Under the pieces are notes generated by a model, which saw only the letters and a list, made by a program, of their open reading frames with translations, was not told the origin of the DNA and did no database searches. From NCBI RefSeq assembly GCF_040371945.1, contig NZ_BAABWS010000002.1:620001-684000 (forward strand): DNA of 64,000 bases, in the 5' to 3' direction. A program made the position numbers and the translations under genes. This DNA is from Litorivita sp040371945 (GTDB lineage Bacteria > Pseudomonadota > Alphaproteobacteria > Rhodobacterales > Rhodobacteraceae). Shown here piece after piece: positions 50,890 through 59,709 of this stretch. The number at the start of each line of letters is the position of its first letter. Position 1 is the stretch's first letter.

Positions 50890-52872
50890 ATGATTACAGA
50901 ATTTGGCCACTACGCTCTCATCCTTGCTTTCGTCACCTCGCTGTTCGGGGCCACCGTGCCCTTGATCGGGGCGCATTACCGTTGGCGCGGGTGGATGGCG
51001 ATGGGCGAACCGGCCGCGATGGCGCAGTTTTTGCTGACGTTCGGGGCCTTTGCGGCGCTGACCCATGCCTTTGTGACCTCCGATTTCAGCCTGCGCCTTG
51101 TGGTGCTCAATTCGCATTCGGCCAAGCCGCTTTTGTATAAATTCAGCGGCGTTTGGGGGAATCACGAAGGCTCGATGCTGTTGTGGGTGCTCATCGTGAC
51201 GGCCTTTGGCGCGGCGGCGGCGATGTTCGGGGGCAACCTGCCGCCCAGCCTGCGCGCCCGCGTTCTGGCGGTGCAAAGCATGATCGCAGCGGCGTTTTTC
51301 GCCTTTTCGCTCTTCACCTCCAACCCGTTCTTGCGGCTCGTGACCCCGCCCTTTGACGGACAAGACCTCAACCCGCTGCTCCAAGATCCGGGCCTCGCCT
51401 TTCATCCCCCCTTCCTCTACCTCGGCTATGTGGGGCTTTCGATGACCTTCTCCTTTGCCGTCGCCGCGCTCATCGAAGGGCGCGTTGATGCGGCTTGGGG
51501 GCGGTGGGTGCGGCCTTGGACCTTGGCGGCTTGGATGTTCTTGACCGTCGGCATCGGGCTTGGCTCTTGGTGGGCTTATTACGAGCTTGGCTGGGGCGGA
51601 TTTTGGTTTTGGGATCCGGTCGAAAACGCCTCCTTCATGCCATGGCTCATCGCGGCGGCCCTGCTGCATTCGGCCATCGTGGTGGAAAAGCGCGAAAGCC
51701 TCAAAAGCTGGACCATTCTGCTTGCCATTATCGCCTTTGGCTTTTCGTTGATCGGGGCCTTTATCACCCGCTCTGGGGTGATCACCTCGGTCCATGCCTT
51801 TGCCTCCGACCCCGAACGCGGGGTGTTCTTGCTGATCATTCTGGCGGTGTTCATGGGCGGGGCCTTGACGCTTTTCGCCTTTCGCGCGGGCGCGATGGAG
51901 GCCAAGGGCGTCTTTTCCATGGTCAGCCGCGAAAGCGCGCTTTTGCTCAACAACATCCTTTTGGGCGTCTCGGCCTTTGTGGTCTTTATCGGAACGATCT
52001 GGCCGCTGGTGTCCGAGCTGTTCTTTGACCGCAAACTCTCGGTCGGCGCGCCGTTTTTCGACACATCCTTCACGCCCTTCATGGTGGTTTTGGGGCTGAT
52101 TTTGCCGATCGGGGCGATGCTGCCGTGGAAACGCGCCAAAATAGGCAAAGCCATGCGCAGCCTGCGCGGGGCTTTCGTTCTGGCGCTGGCGGTCGGGGCA
52201 TTGGCCTTTGCCTTGCAAACGGGGCGGTCGGCCTTGGGGCCGGTCGGGTTGTTTCTTGGCGCTTGGCTGGTGTCGGGCGCGGCGGTGGATCTTTTCTCGC
52301 GCACGGGGCGCGGCGGTTTTGGCGCGCGGCTGCGCCGGATGCTGCGCTTGCCGCGTGCCGATTGGGGGAAATCCGTGGCCCATGCGGGGCTTGGGGTGGT
52401 GATCACCGGCATCGCGGGGCTGACCGCATGGGAGGCCGAGGATATCCGCGTGGTGCAAACCGGCGAGCCTTTCTCGATTGCGGGCTATGATCTGGTGCTC
52501 AATGGCGTGCAAAGCGTGCAGGGGCCGAATTACCGCTCGACCATGGGCGATTTCACCTTGTCGAAAAACGGCCGTGTGATTTCGACGCTGCATCCCGAAA
52601 AACGCATCTATCCGGTCGCCAAAATGCCAACCACCGAGGCGGCGATTGATGGCGGGTTCTGGCGCGATGTCTATGTGGTCATCGGCGATCCGCAAGAGGG
52701 CGGGGGCTGGGCGGTGCGCAGCTACTACAAACCTTTGGCCAACTGGATTTGGGGCGGCACGATCTTGATGGCCTTTGGCGGCGGGCTGAGCCTGTCGGAC
52801 CGCCGGTTCCGCGTGGCCGCAGGGGCGCGCAAAACAGGGCGCGGCCCGCAACACGGGGTGGCTGCCGAATGA
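50890..52872 (+). CDS. ccmF: Cytochrome c heme lyase subunit CcmF
   Basis: Multi-pass membrane heme handler that attaches heme to apocytochrome c with CcmH. The protein has 660 aa from ATG 50890. Seen: many membrane helices, FSGVWGNHEGSMLLWVL near residue 88, the periplasmic tryptophan-rich WWD motif GSWWAYYELGWGGFWFWDPV (about 228-247), and conserved His positions. The next gene starts within its stop (ATGA at 52869), so CcmF and CcmH are coupled. Confidence 0.96.
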   Translation: MITEFGHYALILAFVTSLFGATVPLIGAHYRWRGWMAMGEPAAMAQFLLTFGAFAALTHAFVTSDFSLRLVVLNSHSAKPLLYKFSGVWGNHEGSMLLWVLIVTAFGAAAAMFGGNLPPSLRARVLAVQSMIAAAFFAFSLFTSNPFLRLVTPPFDGQDLNPLLQDPGLAFHPPFLYLGYVGLSMTFSFAVAALIEGRVDAAWGRWVRPWTLAAWMFLTVGIGLGSWWAYYELGWGGFWFWDPVENASFMPWLIAAALLHSAIVVEKRESLKSWTILLAIIAFGFSLIGAFITRSGVITSVHAFASDPERGVFLLIILAVFMGGALTLFAFRAGAMEAKGVFSMVSRESALLLNNILLGVSAFVVFIGTIWPLVSELFFDRKLSVGAPFFDTSFTPFMVVLGLILPIGAMLPWKRAKIGKAMRSLRGAFVLALAVGALAFALQTGRSALGPVGLFLGAWLVSGAAVDLFSRTGRGGFGARLRRMLRLPRADWGKSVAHAGLGVVITGIAGLTAWEAEDIRVVQTGEPFSIAGYDLVLNGVQSVQGPNYRSTMGDFTLSKNGRVISTLHPEKRIYPVAKMPTTEAAIDGGFWRDVYVVIGDPQEGGGWAVRSYYKPLANWIWGGTILMAFGGGLSLSDRRFRVAAGARKTGRGPQHGVAAE

Positions 52873-53342
52873 AACGCTTGATGCGCGCCGTGATCCTCGC
52901 TTCCCTTCCGCTCATGGCTATGGCGCCGGTGGCGATGGCGGTAGAGCCTGACGAGATCCTCGCCGATCCGGCGCTGGAGGCGCGCGCGCGGCAGATTTCC
53001 AAAGGGCTGCGCTGCCTTGTGTGCCGCAACGAGAGCATCGACGACAGCCATGCGGAATTGGCCCGTGATCTGCGCCTTTTGGTGCGCGAGCGGCTCGTCG
53101 CGGGCGACAGCGACGCGCAGGCGGTGGACTTTATCGTCGGCCGCTACGGCGAATATGTGCTGCTCAACCCGACGGGCAAGGGCAGCAACCTGCTCTTGTG
53201 GCAGGCGGGGCCGCTGATGCTTTTGCTCGCGCTTGGGCTGGGGGGGCTCTATTTGCGCGCCCGCTCCAAAGCGCCGCAGGGCACTGACGCGGGGCTTTCG
53301 GCGGATGAGGATGCGCGGCTGCGCCAGATTATGGACGAGTGA
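52869..53342 (+). CDS. ccmH: Cytochrome c maturation protein CcmH (CcmL/CycL type)
   Basis: Periplasm-facing thioredoxin-like subunit that keeps apocytochrome CXXCH cysteines reduced. The protein has 157 aa: signal/anchor helix (residues 2-24), the redox motif KGLRCLVCRNESIDDSHAEL with LRCxVCRN (Cys49 and Cys52), GDSDAQAVDFIVGRYGEYVL and a second membrane helix (about 111-128). It has only the short CcmH part, so the TPR part (CcmI) must be elsewhere. Confidence 0.95.
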   Translation: MKRLMRAVILASLPLMAMAPVAMAVEPDEILADPALEARARQISKGLRCLVCRNESIDDSHAELARDLRLLVRERLVAGDSDAQAVDFIVGRYGEYVLLNPTGKGSNLLLWQAGPLMLLLALGLGGLYLRARSKAPQGTDAGLSADEDARLRQIMDE

Positions 53343-53381
53343 CGCCTCGTTGCTCTTTCCTTGGCCGCGCCGATGATGTTG

Positions 53382-53393
53382 GATAGCGCTAAC
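53382..53393. promoter_or_regulatory. Operator-like TAGCGCTA site before the enoyl-CoA hydratase
   Basis: GATAGCGCTAAC with the palindromic core TAGCGCTA, followed by GTTAG; 20 bp before the gene start. Related to the gap/tkt 12-mers but with only the centre conserved. Confidence 0.3.
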
Positions 53394-53412
53394 CTGTTAG
53401 GGAGGCTTATCC

Positions 53413-54189
53413 ATGCAATTTGAAACGCTAAAATACGAAGTGACGGACGGCGTGGCGGTGATCCGCTTTGACCGCGCCGAGAAAATGAATGCCCTGACCA
53501 CGCAGATGCGCGCCGAGGTGGCCGCAGCCGTGACCATGGGCGGCAAAGAGGCGCGGGCGGTGGTGATCACAGGCTCGGGGCGGGCGTTTTGCTCGGGGCA
53601 GGACCTGTCGGACACCGGCAATGTCGCCGAGATCGACCTAGAGCGCACATTGCGCGACGAATATATGCCGATGCTCAAAGCCATCACCGATTGCCCCGTG
53701 CCCACAATCGCCGCCGTGAACGGCGCGGCCGCAGGGGCAGGGGCCAATCTTGCGCTGGCGGCGGATGTGGTGATCGCGACGCAAAGCGCCTACTTCCTAC
53801 AGGCCTTCACGCGGATCGGCCTGATCCCCGATGCGGGCGGCACCTATTGGTTGCCGCGTTCGATGGGCATGGCCAAAGCCATGGGCGCGGCGCTTTTTGC
53901 CGAACCGATCAGCGCCCAACAAGCCTCGGACTGGGGCATGATTTGGGAGGCGGTCGATGACACCTCCTTCGAGGCCCATTGGATGAAACGCGCGGCGCAA
54001 CTGGCGGCGGGTCCGACCCTTGCCTATGCCCATGTCAAAGCCTCGATCCGCGGCGGATGGGACAATACGCTGGATGCACAATTGGCCGATGAGGGCCGCC
54101 GCCAAGGCGAATGCGGCGCCTCGCGCGACTTTAAAGAGGGGGTTGTGGCCTTCCTTGAAAAACGCCCCGCGAAATACGAAGGGCGTTGA
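53413..54189 (+). CDS. Enoyl-CoA hydratase/isomerase, PaaG-like
   Basis: A 258-aa crotonase-fold protein. Seen: ITGSGRAFCSGQDLSD (oxyanion-hole segment, about residues 56-71), AAVNGAAAGAGANLALAADVV, and the active-site RIGLIPDAGGTYWLPR with Asp and no glutamate, which is the PaaG (ring-1,2-epoxyphenylacetyl-CoA isomerase) type pattern. The exact substrate is uncertain. It is downstream of ccmH without overlap and probably has its own promoter. No other phenylacetate genes are here. Confidence 0.85.
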   Translation: MQFETLKYEVTDGVAVIRFDRAEKMNALTTQMRAEVAAAVTMGGKEARAVVITGSGRAFCSGQDLSDTGNVAEIDLERTLRDEYMPMLKAITDCPVPTIAAVNGAAAGAGANLALAADVVIATQSAYFLQAFTRIGLIPDAGGTYWLPRSMGMAKAMGAALFAEPISAQQASDWGMIWEAVDDTSFEAHWMKRAAQLAAGPTLAYAHVKASIRGGWDNTLDAQLADEGRRQGECGASRDFKEGVVAFLEKRPAKYEGR

Positions 54190-54215
54190 TTTGCGCCAAA
54201 TGCCGTAACGAAAAT

Positions 54216-54237
54216 CGCCGCCCCGAGAGGGGCGGCG
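54216..54237. terminator. Bidirectional terminator between crotonase and RTX genes
   Basis: Perfect 9-bp arms CGCCGCCCC/GGGGCGGCG with a GAGA loop; minus-strand side is followed by ATTTTCG. Confidence 0.8.
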
Positions 54238-54282
54238 TGATCATTTGAAAAGGTCTTGGTTGAAAATTTGGGTAAGGCGCTT

Positions 54283-55746
54283 CTAGGCGCTAAACAGGAT
54301 TGTGTTGATCGTATTGACCTGCTCAAGCGAGGTCAGATTGGTCAACTGCGCAGCGACCTGACCATCGGCCAATACCTCGACCGTGCCGGCGGTGCTCAAC
54401 GCGTAGGTGATCACAGGCTCGGTGCCATCGGTGTAGTAAATCACGAGCATATCTTGCAAAATCGAAAAATCGGTGATGATCGGGGCGGCATTGTCGCCCA
54501 GTTCGCCATCGGCGCCCAGCACGGTAAACGTATCGACGCCAGTGCCGCCCGTGACCGTATCGTTATAGCCGATGATCGCCAAATCGTCGCCGTCGCCAAG
54601 GTACACCTCGTCGCCCTCAATATCGCCTTCGGCATAGCTCCAGCCATCGGTGCTGAGGATCGCGGGGTTCGTGCGGTCGCTCACGAGGTCGATGTTGGAT
54701 GCCATGCCGCTGGCGATCACCACATCGTTGTCTGCGCCGCTTTTGATGATATCGGCGCCTTGGATATCAACGATCAGATCTTCGCCTGCGCCGCCACGCA
54801 AGGAGTCGTCCCCCTCGCCGCCATAGACCGTGTCATCACCGTCTTGGCCGAAAACGGTGTCCTGGCCGACGCCTGCATCGATCAAATCATCGCCCGCAAG
54901 CGCGACGATCTCGCTGCTTTCCGGCCCGTCGGACAAGATGTCATCGCCATCCGTGCCTTTGAGTTTGTACAGGAGTTGCGGCTCGGACCCATAGGAGCGG
55001 ACCAACATGATATCTTGCTCCGAGATCTCATCAACACTGTTCAGATTGGACAGATGCGCCGCGATATGGGTGTCGACAATCACATTCACGCCTCCACCTT
55101 CCACAGGTTCAAAGCTGACCCGAGGGGCGATCTCGTTGGTGTAGTGGATCATCAACCTATCGTTTCCGGGGGCAAAATCGGTGATCTCGGGGGCATCATG
55201 GCCAGCGTGGTCTTGTAAGGCGCCAAGAACCGAGAAGGTGTCAGCACCTTCGCCGCCGGTCACTGTGTCGTCAAACCCGACCTCGGCCCCGTCATTGCCT
55301 CTTCCCAGATATATCTCGTCGCCGTCATAATCGCCTTCGGAAAAATCCCAATCCTCGTCGGTCTCGAGCAAATTGGAGGGCATGCCGCTCGCGACGACCC
55401 AATCATTGCCCGCCCCTGCGTTCAATGTATCGGCTCCCACGAGGTCGACCAGAATATCGTCGCCATCACCGCCGCGCAGGGAATCGTCACCGGCTTCGCC
55501 AAGAACCCAATCGTCTCCCTCGCGCCCGTAGAGCGTGTCATTTCCCGCCGCGCCAAGGAGGATGTCATCGCCGCCCTTGCCGTTGATTTCGTCGTCGCCA
55601 TCGGTCCCGACGAGCACATCATCCCCCTCGGAGGGGGTGATCGATTGGGCCGTTTTGGCATCATCGTCGTCATCCCCACCAAAAACGCCAAAGGCCGACA
55701 AAAGCGCGCCTGTGAGCAAAAGCGGGATCAAGGTCATTGCAAGCAT
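54283..55746 (-). CDS. Membrane-anchored RTX protein with two duplicated modules
   Basis: A 487-aa acidic protein. An N-terminal hydrophobic helix (residues 2-22, LAMTLIPLLLTGALLSAFGVF) is followed by GGDDDDD and then two homologous modules. Each has RTX nonapeptide calcium repeats (GTDGDDEINGKGGDDILLG; GQDGDDTVYGGEGDDSLRG), a DEIYLGRGND/DEVYLGDGDD step, VTGGEGADTFSVLGA/VTGGTGVDTFTVLGA and a beta part with ITDF and LMIHYTNE/LVIYYTDG. It has no cleavable signal or C-terminal T1SS signal that I can recognise, and no T1SS genes are near. Last gene of a two-gene RTX operon. Confidence 0.83.
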   Translation of the reverse strand: MLAMTLIPLLLTGALLSAFGVFGGDDDDDAKTAQSITPSEGDDVLVGTDGDDEINGKGGDDILLGAAGNDTLYGREGDDWVLGEAGDDSLRGGDGDDILVDLVGADTLNAGAGNDWVVASGMPSNLLETDEDWDFSEGDYDGDEIYLGRGNDGAEVGFDDTVTGGEGADTFSVLGALQDHAGHDAPEITDFAPGNDRLMIHYTNEIAPRVSFEPVEGGGVNVIVDTHIAAHLSNLNSVDEISEQDIMLVRSYGSEPQLLYKLKGTDGDDILSDGPESSEIVALAGDDLIDAGVGQDTVFGQDGDDTVYGGEGDDSLRGGAGEDLIVDIQGADIIKSGADNDVVIASGMASNIDLVSDRTNPAILSTDGWSYAEGDIEGDEVYLGDGDDLAIIGYNDTVTGGTGVDTFTVLGADGELGDNAAPIITDFSILQDMLVIYYTDGTEPVITYALSTAGTVEVLADGQVAAQLTNLTSLEQVNTINTILFSA

Positions 55747-55791
55747 CGATAATCGTCTCTCGTTACAAGGCGCCCAGCAGAGGGGGGCGGG

Positions 55792-56607
55792 CTAGGGGCG
55801 CTCGCCCACGGTGGCGAAGACCACGCTGCTGGCCTCCAACGTCGCCGCATCCACGCCCTGCAAGAGCGCGACAACCGCATCATCGACACGCACTTCGGCG
55901 GCATCATCCGGTCCTGGAGTGAAGGTGACGGTGCCCGCGGAGCCATAGACCACGAGGTAATCCTCGACGGCGTCGAAATCGGTCACGGTGACTTCGCCGG
56001 CATCCTCGCCGCGCAAGAAGACCCCGATCTGATCCGCGCCCGCGCCGCCGGTGACCGTGTCACCCGCGCCCGCCACAACCGCATCATCGCCGCGGCCCAA
56101 TTTGATTTCGTCGCCCTCATCAGCGTCGGGATCATCGCTAAAGGTCTCACCGGCAAAGAGCGCGGTGGTCAGTTCGGCGAATGTCGCATCATCATCGGCG
56201 AGATAGGCCTCGACGTCGCTGTCGTCAAAACCGTCGGCCATGGCCGCGGCATAAACGGTGTCATTGCCCGCGCCCGCCACGATCGTGTCGCTGCCCTCGA
56301 CGTCATAAATGTAATCATCGCCATGGCCGCCGCGCGACAGGTCGTCGCCCGCGCCGCCGATGATCGTATCATTGCCATCATCGGCGAAGACGCTGTCGCT
56401 GCCCTCAAGGGTCCAAACCTCGTCATCGCCGGCCTTGGCAAGCACCTCGTCATCGGCTTCGGAGCCGACAAGCGTGTCATCGCCGTCTGTGCCGGTGATG
56501 GTGTCCTCGTCCTCGGCGGTCTCCTCGTCATCATCATCGAAGACGCCAAAGGCGTAGAGCAGACCTGCGGTAAGAAGCCACGGACCAAGATAGATCAAAG
56601 CAAGCAT
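55792..56607 (-). CDS. Membrane-anchored RTX protein, single module
   Basis: A 271-aa paralogue of the next gene with the same plan: N-terminal helix LALIYLGPWLLTAGLLYAFGVF, a DDDDEETAEDED acidic run, RTX repeats from about residue 37 to 100 (GTDGDDTLVG, ADDGNDTIIGGAGDDLSRGG), DEIKLGRGDDAVV, VTGGAGADQIGVFLRG and a C-terminal beta part starting VTDFDAVEDYLVVYG. ATG 56607 is preferred to GTG 56619 because it matches the paralogue start MLA and has GGTGG eight nt upstream. 45 bp separate it from the second RTX gene. Function unknown; surface calcium-binding or adhesion is a guess. Confidence 0.82.
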   Translation of the reverse strand: MLALIYLGPWLLTAGLLYAFGVFDDDDEETAEDEDTITGTDGDDTLVGSEADDEVLAKAGDDEVWTLEGSDSVFADDGNDTIIGGAGDDLSRGGHGDDYIYDVEGSDTIVAGAGNDTVYAAAMADGFDDSDVEAYLADDDATFAELTTALFAGETFSDDPDADEGDEIKLGRGDDAVVAGAGDTVTGGAGADQIGVFLRGEDAGEVTVTDFDAVEDYLVVYGSAGTVTFTPGPDDAAEVRVDDAVVALLQGVDAATLEASSVVFATVGERP

Positions 56608-56631
56608 GAGATACGCCACCGAATAGTGTTA

Positions 56632-56649
56632 ATATTGTGTTAACAATAT
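56632..56649. promoter_or_regulatory. 18-bp palindrome before the RTX operon
   Basis: ATATTG-TGTTAA-CAATAT: perfect 6-bp arms with a 6-bp centre, 25-42 bp upstream of the first RTX start, in the AT-rich promoter zone. A likely repressor or activator site. Confidence 0.5.
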
Positions 56650-56799
56650 GGCAGCGGCGACGCGTATCAAAGCGAAGTTTTTGCAACTGGGTCTGAATTG
56701 GCGCCAATGTCATAACCGATCACGCATTGTTCTTGACGCGGCGACAATCAGCCGAATTTCGATAACTCTGCCCGAAAAACAGGCGCCCTTTCAAAGCAA

Positions 56800-56829
56800 A
56801 ACGCGCCCGCGGCAAAGCCGGGGCGCGTT
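56800..56829 (-). terminator. Terminator of gltA
   Basis: Arms AACGCGCCC/GGGCGCGTT with an inner CGGC-AAA-GCCG hairpin; the minus-strand side continues TTTTGC. 27 bp after the gltA stop. Confidence 0.82.
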
Positions 56830-56855
56830 CGATTCGCGTCGGGTAAGGGGCCGCT

Positions 56856-58151
56856 TTAGCGGTCTTCGACCTCGACGTAATCGCGCAGGGTCTCGCCGGT
56901 GTAAAGCTGGCGCGGGCGACCGATTTTCATAGTCGGATCCGAGATCATCTCTTTCCACTGCGAAATCCAACCGACAGTGCGCGACAGCGCAAAGATCGGG
57001 GTGAACATCGAGGTCGGGAAGCCCATGGCCTCCAAAATGATACCCGAATAGAAATCGACATTCGGGAAGAGCTTTTTATCAGCGAAATACGGATCGCTCA
57101 GGGCCTGTTTTTCAAGCTCTTTAGCGACCTGCAGGATCGGGTTGTTTTCCACGCCCAGCAGATCAAGAACCTCGTCGGCCGACTGTTTCATCACCGTCGC
57201 GCGCGGGTCGAAGTTTTTGTAAACGCGGTGGCCAAAGCCCATCAAACGGAAGGGATCGTCCTTGTCCTTGGCGCGGGCGATGAATTCGGGGATCCGGTCC
57301 ACGGTGCCGATCTCGCGCAGCATTTCGAGGCAGGCTTGGTTCGCGCCGCCGTGCGCAGGGCCCCAAAGACAGGCAATGCCCGCCGCAATCGAGGCAAAGG
57401 GGTTGGCGCCCGACGAGGAGGCCAAACGCACGGTCGAGGTCGAGGCATTTTGCTCGTGATCGGCGTGCAGGGTGAAAATGCGGTCCATCGCACGGCTCAG
57501 GATCGGGTTGACCTCGTAATCCTCGGCAGGGACGGCAAAACACATGCGCAGGAAGTTCGACGCATAGTCCAGATCATTGCGCGGATAAACGAAGGGCTGC
57601 CCGATGGTGTATTTGAACGCCATGGCGGCAATCGTCGGCATTTTCGCGATCATACGGATCGAGGCGACCTCACGTTGCCACGGATCGTTGATGTCGGTGC
57701 TATCGTGGTAAAAGGCCGACATCGCGCCAACCACACCGACCATAATCGCCATCGGGTGGGCATCGCGGCGGAAACCGGAGAAGAATTTATGCATCTGCTC
57801 GTGCACCATCGTGTGATGGGTCACGCGGCTTTCGAAATCTTCAAGCTGCGCCGCCGTGGGCAATTCACCGTAAAGCAACAGGTAGCACACTTCGAGATAG
57901 TGGGATTTCTCGGCCAGTTGGTCGATCGGATACCCACGGTGCAGCAGTTCACCCTTGCCGCCATCGATAAAGGTGATGGTGCTGTCGCAAGACGCGGTCG
58001 AGGTGAAACCGGGATCATAGGTGAATACATCCGCCTCGGCGTAGAGCTTGCGGATGTCAATGACATCGGGGCCCGCGGTGGGGGAGTAGATCGGAAGCTC
58101 GTAGCTCTTCCCATCAATTGTCAGCGTTGCTGATTTCGTCGATTCTGCCAT
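56856..58151 (-). CDS. gltA: Citrate synthase (type II)
   Basis: Condenses acetyl-CoA and oxaloacetate at the head of the TCA cycle. The protein has 431 aa from ATG 58151 (MAESTKSATLTI), with GGAAGGG 7 nt upstream; two further upstream starts have no site. Seen: TFIDGGKGELLHRGYPIDQL, VGVVGAMSAFYHDS, LHADHEQNASTSTVRLA (catalytic His near 268), the second His in FGHRVYKNFDPRA (His near 309), Asp in VDFYSGIIL and LYTGETLRDY. Large hexameric NADH-sensitive type by length. gltX lies just upstream in the same direction. Confidence 0.97.
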   Translation of the reverse strand: MAESTKSATLTIDGKSYELPIYSPTAGPDVIDIRKLYAEADVFTYDPGFTSTASCDSTITFIDGGKGELLHRGYPIDQLAEKSHYLEVCYLLLYGELPTAAQLEDFESRVTHHTMVHEQMHKFFSGFRRDAHPMAIMVGVVGAMSAFYHDSTDINDPWQREVASIRMIAKMPTIAAMAFKYTIGQPFVYPRNDLDYASNFLRMCFAVPAEDYEVNPILSRAMDRIFTLHADHEQNASTSTVRLASSSGANPFASIAAGIACLWGPAHGGANQACLEMLREIGTVDRIPEFIARAKDKDDPFRLMGFGHRVYKNFDPRATVMKQSADEVLDLLGVENNPILQVAKELEKQALSDPYFADKKLFPNVDFYSGIILEAMGFPTSMFTPIFALSRTVGWISQWKEMISDPTMKIGRPRQLYTGETLRDYVEVEDR

Positions 58152-58240
58152 TGTCATTCCCTTCCTATAAGACCCGAAGCGCGGACCGCTCTCAGGTTCG
58201 TAAGTCATGGCCCCTTTAGAGTAGGTTAACCCTGCTCCTC

Positions 58241-59686
58241 TTAGGCCGCCATTCTGGCTGCGTCGTCTAGGCGGGCGAGGCTTTCCTCGCGTCCCAGAAC
58301 CAGCATCATATCGAACACACTTGGCGTTGCGGCCCGTCCGGCCAGCGCCGCCCGCATCGGGCCTGCCAGCTTGCCGAACTTGATCTCGCGGGCCTCACAG
58401 AACCCGTTCAAAGCCGCCTCAAGATCGTCACGAGACCAGCTAACATTTTGCAGATGCGGCGTCAATTCATTCAGTATACCACGGGATACTGAATCGAGGT
58501 TTTTCGCCGCTTTCTCCTCCGGCTCGATCGGTCGATCGGCCATTATAAATGCAGCTTTATCAAGGAGTTCTGGGAAGGTCTTCGCACGCTCCTTCAGACA
58601 ATGCATCCCGTCTAGCAAAAGCGCTTTTTTTGCATCGCTCAAAACGGGGGCCTTGGTGGCGCTTAAAAATCCCGCAAGCTCATGCAGCAGCGCAGCATCA
58701 TCCGCCGCCGCGATTTGCTGCCCGCAGATATTTTCAAGCTTTTTGAAATCCAGCCGCGCCGGAGATTTGCCGATCCCGTCCAGATCAAACCATTCCAAAG
58801 CCTGCGCATCGGAGAAAAATTCGTCATCGCCATGGCTCCAACCAAGGCGGGCAAGGTAATTACGCATTCCGGCGGCGGGATAGCCCATGACCTGATATTC
58901 ATGCGCGCCCAAAGCGCCGTGACGTTTGCTCAACTTCTTGCCGTCCGGCCCGTGAATGAGCGGGATATGCGCATAGACCGGCAAATCCCATCCCATCGCC
59001 GCATAGATCCCCATCTGCCGCGCCGCATTGTTCAAATGATCGTCGCCGCGGATCACATGGGTCACGCCCATATCGAAATCATCCACCACCACGGCCAGCA
59101 TATAGACCGGCGTGCCGTCCGAGCGCAGCAAAACCATATCGTCCAACTGGTCGTTGCGGATGGTCACATCGCCTTGCACCGCATCTCGGATCACAGTCGC
59201 GCCGTCATTGTCGGTCTTGAGGCGGATGACATAGGGCGCATCGGGATGGCTGGCGGCGTCGGCATCGCGCCACGGGCTTTGAAACAGGGTGGATTTGCCC
59301 TCGGCCCGCGCCGCCTCGCGAAAGGCTTCGATCTCGTCTTGGGTCGAAAAACACTTATAGGCCGCGCCTTTGGCGAGCAAAGCCAAAGCCACCTCGCGGT
59401 GACGATCTGCGCGCTCGAACTGGCTGATCACCTCGCCGTCATGATCCAGCCCCAGCCACGCCAGACCTTGCAAAATCGCCTCTGTCGCTTCGGGGGTCGA
59501 GCGGGCGCGGTCGGTGTCTTCGATCCGCAGCAGGAATTTGCCGCCACGCCCGCGCGCATAGAGCCAGTTGAACAGCGCCGTGCGCGCCCCGCCGATGTGC
59601 AAATACCCCGTTGGCGAGGGGGCGAAACGGGTGACCACGGGTTTGGCGGCGGGCTGAACAGTGTCGGGCGAGGCGGGTGAGGGCAC
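58241..59686 (-). CDS. gltX: Glutamyl-tRNA synthetase
   Basis: Class I aminoacyl-tRNA synthetase that charges tRNA-Glu. The protein has 481 aa. Seen: RFAPSPTGYLHIGGARTAL with the HIGH-type PTGYLHIG (residues 26-33), LRIEDTDRARS, VIRGDDHLNNAARQ and the KMSKS-type KKLSKRHGA (Lys near 247). The codon-anticodon C-terminal part is present. The coding DNA for roughly 80 C-terminal-side codons (58441-58680) is far less GC-rich than the rest (my count 119 of 240, about 50%) and uses codons such as ATA, suggesting a recombined segment. Divergent from comEC. Confidence 0.96.
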   Translation of the reverse strand: MPSPASPDTVQPAAKPVVTRFAPSPTGYLHIGGARTALFNWLYARGRGGKFLLRIEDTDRARSTPEATEAILQGLAWLGLDHDGEVISQFERADRHREVALALLAKGAAYKCFSTQDEIEAFREAARAEGKSTLFQSPWRDADAASHPDAPYVIRLKTDNDGATVIRDAVQGDVTIRNDQLDDMVLLRSDGTPVYMLAVVVDDFDMGVTHVIRGDDHLNNAARQMGIYAAMGWDLPVYAHIPLIHGPDGKKLSKRHGALGAHEYQVMGYPAAGMRNYLARLGWSHGDDEFFSDAQALEWFDLDGIGKSPARLDFKKLENICGQQIAAADDAALLHELAGFLSATKAPVLSDAKKALLLDGMHCLKERAKTFPELLDKAAFIMADRPIEPEEKAAKNLDSVSRGILNELTPHLQNVSWSRDDLEAALNGFCEAREIKFGKLAGPMRAALAGRAATPSVFDMMLVLGREESLARLDDAARMAA

Positions 59687-59709
59687 GGTGGCTTAACCTT
59701 TCGGTAATC

